DNA of 64,000 nt from Triangularia verruculosa (lineage: Eukaryota > Ascomycota > Sordariomycetes > Sordariales > Podosporaceae): positions 22,136 to 86,135 of the forward strand of contig MU864014.1 in the NCBI GenBank assembly GCA_033296885.1, given 5' to 3'. Below the pieces are notes generated by a model. The model had not been told where the DNA came from and searched no databases. It was given only the letters and a program-made list of their open reading frames with translations. Position numbers and translations under genes: made by a program. Positions within the stretch are counted from its first letter, which is position 1; each line of letters opens with the position of its first letter. Shown piece after piece: positions 1-10,000 of the stretch.

Positions 1-2376
1 TGCTGGAACAAAGGTGGGGTATCCCCAAGCCGGTCCGGGATACAAAGACAAGTCTCCGCCGGGGCCAGACGCTACGTGCTGGGGCCGTCGACACACCAAG
101 AACAGCGATCTCAAGTTGGGTCGCCGTTGGTGTGTTTGTTGTCTGCAAGTCAACTGACTGTCAGTCCAATTGTCATCCCAACTTTGCCAAACACGCTTCG
201 TTTGCCCTGCGTTATTAGTTTGCGACCCTGCACCTCCTTTGTTCAACCGACATCTCAAGTCTCTTCAACGTTACGAATATCCCCTCTAGGGAGAGTCAGT
301 TCCTCCGCAATGGTCGTCACGGAAACGTACCACGTCACACGTCTCTCTCCCACACTGTCTCTGGTATCTGGTTCCCGCAGGTGCCGGGACTGTCCTAGAC
401 TCGGATGGCAACGTCTTTTCGGAATCGGAGCGGTCTGCGAACCTTTTGGACGAACGAATCGAGTCTGCTGCCAAGCGTGGCTGTGAAGAAGTTTATTGCG
501 TAGTGGGAAAACGGCGTGGTGGATTTTGTTGATGTACCTCGGGGGTGGGAGTTGATGTTTTTCTCCGGAATCTCTGATGAATTTCCACCCGAGCTTTGTT
601 GACGTCGACAGGTTATGTCGTGCCCCTGAGTTTCTGGTACCAACTTCTTGATCTGGTCCGTGCCGTGCAACGCCTGCCGAGCGGGCCTTCACGGTAGCCG
701 CCCAATTTGAAACTTGTTGCCGAGAATAGCTGAGGTGCTGTTTCTCCTACCTTTCTTTGCTGAGGTGGATTCATCAGATTCACCGCCGGGAAGTTATACC
801 CAAAACCTTCTAGATTGGCAACCTCAGCGGCCTCCTCCAAGGAAAGCGCAGGACTGGGCACAGCATCCACGACGTAACCAGCTGAGATCAAGCTCCCTAG
901 GCCCAAAAAGCTTGAGCTGTCCCTCTTGGTCTGTGGAGAAGGTGGAGAAGCGCTATCAGGGGTATGCCTTGCCCGAGCTATCGATAAGCGAAAATACCCA
1001 GGTTTGAATGTTTCTGGTTGCGTCATGATCCTGGCTCGAACGATTCGCCTCAATGAATTGGCATCCATTTTGAAGATCGCCAAATCTCCAAGCTTGACAT
1101 CAAGAAACGCTCTACGCAGTTGGAAATGTTCCCAGAACCCCAATTCCAAACTCGAACTTCTCCATAAAGCAGGTATCATCCAACGTCACCCCAGAATCCC
1201 TTTAAATAAAGTCCAATCTCACAGCAGGATCCCGCCCCCTATCCGTATCGCTTTTTCCTTCGCGCCTCGCTCCCTCTCGCTTTTCCATTTTCCGAGCAGC
1301 CAAAGCGTGCGAATCACTTGCAGCAGGCACCTCCTCTCCATTCCTCAAACGCTCACCATTCCAAACGCACCTCCAAACGGACATTCTCATCCCCAAATTC
1401 CATTTTCCCATCCTATCATGAAGATGCTCTTGTGTCACGGTCACACAAGGGCGAAAACGCACATGGCCTGTTGCATGAGGGGAGGCCTCCCGAGTTGCCA
1501 AGACTATCGATGTGACGTGAGCACATGAGGGAAAGCAGGGGTGTCACAATGTCTCACTCGCTGATAAAACTGACCCCCACGTAAAACTCATGGCCAAAGT
1601 TGGTTGGTCAGTGCTTGATATCAGAGTTCAACACTCGAGGTTTTTAGAGATCGAGAACAAACCTCACAATGGAAGTGAGACTGACACGGCATCGAGGCGC
1701 AGTTATGTGTCTTGTGAGATGAACTTGAGTTTCTCCGTGTCGGCGGGTTGGTTTCTCGGGTCCGGACGACCGGATACTAGGTTGGGAGGGAGCCCATTGC
1801 TGCCGGGGAACTCGGTGGTTTTGTACTTCGTAGAACGTTCGGGGTCTGGACTTGCCCCTGACTTTGTAGTAGTGATCGGTGACAGCTGTGTTTCTCGAGT
1901 CTGGCTGAGCTTTCGTGGTTATACAACATCGAGGTCTCGACATGAAGACTATGCTGCTGTGAGAAGAGATACCCTCGAGTTGAATGGCATGTCTTTTAAA
2001 GGCCCCGCGCGGCCTTCATGCAGTAAGTTGTATACACGAAACGAGCTTTATTCACAAAGCACGCATATGAATGGGTGTACTATCATACAATAGAATTCTT
2101 GATCATTGAAGAAAGATCTTTTTTGAAGCTACCTCTACTAAAGATAGGCTTTCCCACTGTCTTTGGAAGCCGCTGTACCGTTCCTAAATAGCCTTTGCTA
2201 TTTGCTAAAGCCATCCAGATCACTTGTACCAAAAACAATTTGACACTACCCATCTTTGAGGATCTTCTACGATATTCAGACTGGGTTTGTCTGCCATTGA
2301 TTGCCTGCTAACTATCATTTGAGCGCTTCAAGAAATACAATACACCGTCCCCCAACCTACTCATAGAAACATAACC
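1..2376. other. Left-edge region without a confident gene
   Basis: No protein family is recognisable here on either strand. On the minus strand, open stretches lie in different frames between about 1180 and 255. Some look mildly protein-like, but they have no shared frame, no convincing splice sites and no conserved motif. They could be a decayed gene, an exon of a gene extending beyond the window, or chance. The part nearest 2376 is presumably the 3' flank of the minus-strand HeLo gene. Confidence 0.4.
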
Positions 2377-4566
2377 TCATAGCTTAACACCCCTCAACTC
2401 CTCCACCACCCTCTCCGTAAACGCCTCCTGCAGCGCCATCCCCCCATCAACAGAAAGATGTTCATCTGCCACCCCAAACCCCTTCTCCCCATGAGCCCAG
2501 AGACACCTCTCCACAACCCGCGCATACGTATCGCCGACCAAATCCCTCAGCTCCGTCAACGGATTCGTCTCAAACGGCATCCCCTCTTTCTTATTCCCCA
2601 ACAGCCAATCCCTCACATTCTTACTCTCCTCAAGCGGCACATTAGGATACCTCTCCTCTTCTCCCATATCTACCCTAGGCTTCTGGTTCTTCCCCAGCCC
2701 CATCACCACATGAAGTTTCTCCCAGTGCGCCACCTCCAACAGCACCAAGCCCAGACTATAAAGATCGTACGTCTTGCGAGAGTTACGCTCAGTCGGCCGC
2801 TGCCGTTGGATCTGTGGCCAACGGTAAACATCCCAGACAATATCCGTGTCCCTAGCTGTAGTGTGCGTTCCGTCTGGCCTGGAAAATTCAAAACCGGAGA
2901 GGAGAGGGGAGGAGGGGTCATATCGCAACCCTCCCTCTGCAGATACATCATTGAAGCAGAAAACGATATTTTCGGAAAAAATCCCCTTGTGAAGCCAGTT
3001 GACCGCGTGGATGTTGAGCACCGTCGAACATAACTTTTCTGCGAGAGTGATTCGTTGAGACAGGGAAGGTCGGTATTTTCTCTGGCCGAGAAGACTGTAT
3101 AAAGAGGCGACCTTGGTGTCGTAGTCGGCGCCCTCTGGCATTCGGAAAATCCAGCCGTATCGATCCGTGTCGTTGAATTGCCTGTCGTCAAAGTACCCGA
3201 TGCAGGTTGGGAGGGAGCCGGGTTTGGGGAGGTGAAGCATCTCGGCCAGGGCGACGGTTCGGAGGGCGGATTCTTTGTCTTGGAGGGAGTTGGGCTTGAA
3301 GTTGCCCATGGTTTTCCATTCTACCCACACCGGGATGTGGCCTTCGGGGGTGGTTAATATCCCGCGGGGACGGGTGTGGAAGTGGGGGTGGTCGAGGTCT
3401 TCGTTCCATTCAAAGTCGGTGTCAAGGGTGGTTTCGGTGTAGCGGATGACGGTTATGTTGATGTCTGATAGCCGGTCAAGGTTGAGGGGTGTGTCGTTGA
3501 GCTGGGAGAGGATGGCGTCTGATGTGCGGGAGAGCTTCTTCAGTTGGACTAGATCTTGGAGGGTCTTGTCGTTGCGGTTTGGAGTGGCTTCGTTGCGAGA
3601 GGAACTGGTGACAAGGCCAGAGACGGCGTCGAACATATCCCGGAGATCTTGGATGTCGTTGCGGGTGAGGATCATCTCTCGGTAGGTCTTTGCGGTGATA
3701 TCGTCGATGCGCTTGTCATGGTGGTCTTTCATCAGCTGGTGGAGGCGCTCGGTCAGGAAGTGGAGGTCCTCGAGGAGCTTTTGGAATTCCTCGCCGTCTA
3801 TAACGAGCCATCTAACGCGGCCAGGATGAGTGACAATGTCCTTGGTGTGGTAGCCTGCTTTGGATAGAAAGGACCTAATGTGGTTGGTTCCTTTCATATG
3901 CCTGCGCTCCCTCTTCTTCTTTTCGTATGACACGGCCAAAGCGGATACTTCCTTCACGATATCGGCGTCTGTGGCTGAAGTGGTGGCCTTTTCGTCAACA
4001 GCCGGTCGTTGCTCCTTGTCTCGGTCCGAGTCCCGGATCTCCTTTGCTATTTGATTCCCATCCTCGTCATAGGCGTATGGGTTGAGTTCATTGCCGTACC
4101 GAGCATTGTACTCTCGAAACTCGGAGAGGAGCCATTGTATACGGGCAAGTATAGCTACGAGTTCGATGCCCTCGGCTCCCAGTACGGCCCCAAGAGTTGA
4201 ACCCTCGGGCACGTCAACGAGACCAGCCGCCTTGCCCCATGCTAACACACGATTATATTCAATAACAAGCTGTAATCTGTACTTCTCGCAGTCCCTTGGC
4301 ATATCCACCATGGCTGTGAGGAATCGAAATACTAAGACAGCCGGTGTCAGCATGATTGGTTCAATGTTTGCGGTAAAGCATGCCTGTTGTCTTTATTTGA
4401 AGAGGTCTAGTGTACTCCTCAGGACCCAAGGTACCAAGGATATGGCAAGGCCTATTCTTTTCCTTGAGGCCTCGAATACACATATTTAGCATCCTTGTTA
4501 CATACCTCTGATAGTGCTGTCAAACACATCCCAGGTGAGGGAGATGATGCCCCCCGCGGCTTCCAT
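2377..4566 (-). CDS. HeLo-domain protein with C-terminal pseudokinase domain (prion-inhibition/propagation family)
   Basis: Two exons: 4566-4506 and 4331-2377, with intron 4505-4332 (GTATGT donor, CTTAG acceptor), giving 671 aa. The N terminus (MEAAGGIISLTWDVFD, then about residues 20-230) has the layout of the HeLo domain of HET-S, a helical membrane-disrupting module used in fungal heterokaryon incompatibility and cell death. Residues about 320-660 are kinase-like. A lysine in VWVEWK (about K360) fits the ATP-binding lysine. The HRD loop reads HKGIFSEN (about 468-475), so the catalytic Asp is Gly. The DFG position reads SGFE (about 499-502), so the metal-binding Asp is gone. I infer a pseudokinase. 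No C-terminal prion motif is visible. The gene is divergent from the patatin gene, with 879 nt between start codons. The likely role is regulated cell death or nonself response; this is inferred, not shown. Confidence 0.85.
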
Positions 4567-5445
4567 GGTTGCACTTGATATCTTGGATGTTCTTTCCAAG
4601 TCGCTGGCAAGAAAAGAGAAGACTCGTGATAGATTCAACAAGACCGAAAGAAGACCGAAAGAACTTAGGAAAGAAAGACAAGGCAGGCCTTCCAAAGGAG
4701 TCAGAAGGCTGAAGTGACTGCTCCACACATGTCAGGCAACAGCGCTGATTTGCTGGTGCCAACTGCCCGACTGAGGCTCGAAATGCGCCCAATCAGTTTC
4801 GAGCACCTTTATCCCCAGACATCAAACTGTCAATCTGCCCGGCCGAGGCACTGTTGCAACTTGCATTCTACAAACAGCGTTACACTGCATATCGACATTA
4901 TCGACATGACAAAAGAGCATATCCAGGCTCTTCTCATCTCTTCGAGTATCAGTCAACCAGCCAACAAGCACTTCGTGAGTCACTTACAACAAACAAGCCG
5001 CCAGTTTCCGACCTCGCTACTGCACAACATATCCACGTGAGGCTATCCTCGCCGCGAATGACAGCTCTGCACATCTGCGCCTTGCCAAGTCGGAAACGGA
5101 GAGGGAACGAGCCATCCTCGCCACGGCTTGCAGCGGTACACCGCAACACACCTTTCCCGCCGAGTCCAGACCTGACCACGACCAACAGCTGAGGCCCTCC
5201 AGAACGGGAGTGTGGGAGTGGGAGCCACTGCGGCGTGGCTGGTTTGAGGCTGGCTCCGGCGTGTCAGCAGGCCTGGACGTGCCTTGGTAATCACGCCAAA
5301 ATGCTCTTGGGCGTTCCGCAGGCCGCCTAACGTCATTGAAATACCTAGCACGGATTCCTCACCGAAGCAATCGTCAAATTCTCTCCCATCTCTTGCCGCT
5401 GCGCGAGCTACCAAACAACAGAGCTCTGACTCTTTCGCTTTCGAA
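4567..5445. promoter_or_regulatory. Shared divergent promoter region (HeLo-pseudokinase / patatin)
   Basis: This 879-nt interval separates the two start codons and must contain both promoters. The frame of the patatin gene stays open upstream of its ATG to about 5284 but contains no ATG. A small upstream coding exon is therefore possible. I see no clear TATA box. Confidence 0.5.
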
Positions 5446-7029
5446 ATGACAGACGTCGTAAGCGCTCCGCAAGAGGATGACGAGCCACGTCCGCCGTTAC
5501 CAAGAAAGGTGTCCTCAACTCGGACGAGGCCAACTCCGAGAAGAGTTCCGACCGCGAATCGCGTCACAATATCCATCCCAAAACCTTCCCCCACCAGCGA
5601 TGTCACCAGCGCCCGCTCCGCTTCCGGCCCCGGCATCCAGTCTTCGGAACTTAATGTCACATCCACACCATGGTCCAAAAAGCTTATCTTGACTCTTGAC
5701 GGCGGCGGTATCAAAGGGTACTCGTCACTTATCATTCTACAAGCCTTGATGCAGGAGGTTGCGCGCATCGAGCAAGAACTTGACCCGCGCGCCTCGGCGA
5801 GCGCCCAGACAGAACGGATACCCCGCGATAAGATCCGCGATGATGTCTTCAGGGAAGGTCAATATTTACCATGCCACTATTTTGACTACATCGCCGGCAC
5901 AAGCGTTGGAGGGTTGATTGCCATCATGCTGGGTATGCTTGGGAAAGGTGTCGACGAATGCATCAGCGAGTTCCACCGCCAGAACAAGAACATTCCCCTG
6001 ACGACCGATCTTGCTGGCGGTCCTGCAATCGACTTTCCCCTACTCTATCGACGCAGTACCTGGCCAACCAAACGCACCCGCGCTTTCTTCGACACATTCG
6101 CCAAATTCAGTGTCAGCTCTACAACTAGGAACAACGCCGCTGTCGCTGCCACCTTACCTACCCCTGTCTCCTCCAGGTCCTCTACTCACTCCACCGAGTC
6201 TGCCAGCTTCCGCAAAGACGCATTCCAATGTCAGACCTTGGCCTGGTGTACCGAAGTTGAGCGCCACCATCCCCGCCGTCCATATGCCTTTTGCACGTAC
6301 AAAGAAGAGGAAGAAGACGATGCCGGTAGCCTTGTCTCCATTCCCGAGGTCGCAAAGGCTATCACCACGCCTTCGTCGTATTCTTTCAAGCCGTTCAAAC
6401 TTGGATCAGGTTCCTTCGTGGACGGCAGCAAACAGATTCGCGACCCTACCCTCGAAGTGCTCAAGGAAATATCGTCGTTGCTCGACGATGGCGAGCCAGC
6501 TATCGACCTGCTGCTAAGCCTAGGAACGGATGAGCACCAGGCGTGGTTCTACGAGAAGCTCCGGGCTTTCACCTCGTCTGCGTCTACACCGCTGTCTGCC
6601 AACTCGACCGCTTCTCGTGAGAGCCTCTTGGACCAGGAGAAGGGCAAGAAATACAAGACGTACCACCGGTTCGAGGTTCCTGATATTAAGCTGGGCCTGA
6701 GGAAAAAGTATTACTTGGAAGAGATTGAAGAGGTTACGAGGGAGTGGCTGAGTCTGAAGGAGCAAAAGGAGCAGATTCAGAGGTACGCGAGGTGGTTGGT
6801 GACGAGGAGGAGGGAAAGAGCAGAGACGACGAGGTGGGAGAGTTTTGCTCTGGGGGTGAGATATGTTTGTCACCATGGGGACTGCAGGACGCCGGGTAAG
6901 GTGTGGGAGGGGAGGGGAGATTTTTATGATCATTTGGAACGGAGGCATGGGCTGGGGAGGTTGACGGGGGAGGATGTGGAGGCGGAGTTGGATAAGGGGC
7001 GGAGGTTTGGGGTTGGGGATACGCTTTGA
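5446..7029 (+). CDS. Patatin-like phospholipase with C-terminal zinc-finger-like tail
   Basis: Single exon, 527 aa from the first in-frame ATG. The patatin domain begins after a disordered Pro/Ser/Arg-rich leader of about 80 residues. It shows the oxyanion loop DGGGIKG (about 85-91), the nucleophile elbow GTSVG (Ser about 153) and the dyad Asp in FVDGS (about D326). All catalytic elements are thus present, and lipid acyl hydrolase activity is expected. A Ser/Thr-rich insert lies at about 225-255. The C terminus has a Cys-x4-Cys plus His-x4-His arrangement (about 474-500), like a single degenerate C2H2 finger. The sense strand is C-rich in the 5' part and very G-rich near the stop. The gene is divergent from the HeLo gene. 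In fungi, patatin domains also occur as effector modules in NLR-type proteins; a link here is inference. Confidence 0.85.
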   Translation: MTDVVSAPQEDDEPRPPLPRKVSSTRTRPTPRRVPTANRVTISIPKPSPTSDVTSARSASGPGIQSSELNVTSTPWSKKLILTLDGGGIKGYSSLIILQALMQEVARIEQELDPRASASAQTERIPRDKIRDDVFREGQYLPCHYFDYIAGTSVGGLIAIMLGMLGKGVDECISEFHRQNKNIPLTTDLAGGPAIDFPLLYRRSTWPTKRTRAFFDTFAKFSVSSTTRNNAAVAATLPTPVSSRSSTHSTESASFRKDAFQCQTLAWCTEVERHHPRRPYAFCTYKEEEEDDAGSLVSIPEVAKAITTPSSYSFKPFKLGSGSFVDGSKQIRDPTLEVLKEISSLLDDGEPAIDLLLSLGTDEHQAWFYEKLRAFTSSASTPLSANSTASRESLLDQEKGKKYKTYHRFEVPDIKLGLRKKYYLEEIEEVTREWLSLKEQKEQIQRYARWLVTRRRERAETTRWESFALGVRYVCHHGDCRTPGKVWEGRGDFYDHLERRHGLGRLTGEDVEAELDKGRRFGVGDTL

Positions 7030-10000
7030 GGTTTTGGTTTTAAATTGCTGGATACCCATTTACTTTTTGGGAATGGCCTTATTGGGTTTGTGATGAGTTG
7101 AAAATGGGGGGTTGAGGCACGCATGGAGTTTTTGGGAATTTTGGGGATACTTAACGGGATAAGGTATCAGGGTTATTACGTTATGAGATGGGATGGTATG
7201 ATTATGGGTATGAATATGAGGTATTGTTTATTGTGCGCAGTTGGAGGTATATAAGGGAAGTGTGAGATGTATGTGTGTGTGTGAGTGTGTTTAAAAGAAA
7301 GAGCATCAATCTGTGAGGTTTGGACAATTGCCCTCATCAAGCTAAAGACTGATTTAGCTCTAGTCTAGGCTTGAGAAGAGCGGGAATTGTTTGACCAGGT
7401 AATATACCTGTGTTGACGGCCTGCTGACGACGCTCTGTTAGAGACGGGTGGCTATACCTTACCTATAAACTTATACACATTATACTAAACAACAGTGTAT
7501 ATTGGCTGTCTGATCTACCTAGGTAGGTAGGTAATTACATATCAACCAGGTTTTCTGTTAATTGTTTACGGTAATGTATGTCTCTTACTGAATGTTTACG
7601 TCTGTGAATGAATGAATGGATATACTGCGATCAAAGCAGATTTTACAAATTAGGATGATGACGTTGTCTAGGTACGGTAACGCTATAAAGGAAGCAGCGA
7701 TGGGTATAACAAATCGAAGATGGTGATTAAGCCTAATCAAGAGGTAGGCTTTTAAAGAAAGGATACAACCCTTTCTCGTGAGGCGCATAACGTCTTTTAT
7801 TTTGAGCCGTCATACCTATTCCAGCATAGGGATGGATGGGGCGGAGTAGGTCTGCGGAGAAACGAAGTGGGAGGGGGGGCGCCTCGTGATGGTCGGAATT
7901 CAGCTTCTGCTGCAAGAAGATCGTTTGTTCTTTCTGAATTAGGGGTTTCAACTGATGGGCAAATAAAGTAGGTAGTGTTTAACTTGAGATCGTTGTTCTG
8001 TTTGCCAGACTGGTTGGATGTTTTATGTCTTTTCTAAAAGTAAGTCGATGGGTTGTGTATCCTTTGCGTTGCCCCATTTGGGTGTGACATGGATACTTGA
8101 TCTAAACTACCTAACAAGGTCGAACTGGATGGCCAAAAGCATTCTTCCGTTTGTGTGTTTTGCTGATGGTCAAGTTTGCTTTCTGAGTGAGGTTGGGTCA
8201 TCACAGGCTGGGTTTACGCTTAATATTCAGAAATATTAAGTACGGTAGCTCGGTTTAGTTTACGGAATGGGGGTTGATCAGTTGCAAGCAGTACGTTCGA
8301 TACATGGTCGGGATAAGGAGGTAGCAAGCTCATTTTTCTCAGTGCCATCACACATTTGCCTCTTTTAGCTGAAAAACGAGCTGAAAACAAAAATTTGATC
8401 TGTTCAAGTGGTGGTGGAAACTTCGACTGAAGTCTATGTATTGTTCAACATAGCTTCGGCGGTAGCTCGACAGCTCTTCACAATTTCCTCACCCACGGGG
8501 CCCAGGGGGGGGGGCAGCATGGCTTGGTTTGTTTTGAAACACATACTGTCAAGCGTTTCACCACCCTCGCGCATAGCATTGCCCAGGAACGTCAGTAGTA
8601 GTCTAGTATCAAAAACCCATCACGAGCTATGAATAGACACACACTGCTACCGTCCTCGACTGCCGGGTCCACCAGCAGCTCCTAGCCAAGAGAGCAAGGG
8701 CCAGCTGTCAAAACCCGGGGAGGAGCTCCGGGCGACGGGGGGAAAGCACGTGGACCGGGGTAAATGATCCAGTGGTGATGTAATCCTTCCCGAATCCGTT
8801 AATGAAACAGTGTGGTCTACGAGAAGTCAGCAGTTCAAGTCGATCTCAAGACAGTGAGTGACCTGGGGGAACTGTCAAGGGTAATCTACACAGCAGAAAG
8901 TAGCCGTTGTCAATCTTTGGAAAACCAGATCGCTATCATCTACCCCTTTGTGGTCCGGGTATACCGAGCGAGGCCGCTTGTCTTGGCTGGTTAGGTGCGA
9001 GTTTGTATTTCGAGATGGAACTCCATTCTCTCTCGGTTCATCTGGCCGAGAGAGATTGGTACTGTAAAAGAAACTCCATCTTGACAGCTGGGGCATCTTG
9101 ATTGCTCCTCGATGATGGCCTCATCTAATTTACCATGACAAAAAAACGTCATGTGGGTAATGTGAGCGAGTCGATGACACCTTGAGCTAGCTCCACTTGT
9201 CCATGGTCATTGCGGATCCGTGTTCAGATCCAGGGCTTGTGCAGTATTCATTTTGTGCGGTTGGTGACCTGAGCGTGACTTGTGCCCGCGGGAGTAGACC
9301 ACGAGAATACTAGCTAGAACTCGGGCAAACATCAGCGCCTGGCGTTTCAGGACCACGATTGGAAGCCGCGGAAAGAAACCCCCCGGGGCAGTAGCTATCC
9401 AACCATGCCGTTATCTAGATGTGCTGTAGCTTCGATTAGAAACTACCTACCTTACTTTATCTCGAGGGAGTCCGAACTCCTACATCGACAGAAAGCGGGC
9501 CTCGCAATATTATCCCCTGACATGAGCGGTGGAGCAAGCCCCATGAAAGCCGGGCAACGGCAGCCATCAAGCATTGCATGCAGGCGACCGAAATTCATGA
9601 CCTGCCTTTTGACCAATGCCAGCACTAGACTGCTCATTGTCGGTGGATATGAAACTCGAAGCTGCACGACGCCTTTCTGCTGCCTTTGATAGACAAAAGG
9701 TCGGTCAACCTTTTGGAGCCAATGTTTCGTGTTGTTGAGCAACAAAAGGCCCCTGGACGGAGCGATGTGGACTGGGCGTCAGTCATGCCCCCCGGTCGCC
9801 GTCAGGGTCCAGGATCCACTGGGCTTGCGGGAGAAGCTTCAGAGAACGATGATGGAAGCTCTGAAGAGCGTCCAAGCGTCGCGAACGTGCCACATGAATT
9901 TCCATCACCCTTGTTGTGCTCGTAAGCGCCGATGATTTGCGCAGACGTCCACAGGAGAGGCTGTTCGTTTTGGCGGATAGAAACGCGGCAGCGAACTGCC

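Noticed and set aside
5043..5768. Minus-strand open frame over the HeLo/patatin promoter
   Set aside because: It overlaps the start of the well-supported patatin coding region on the other strand and has no family features.
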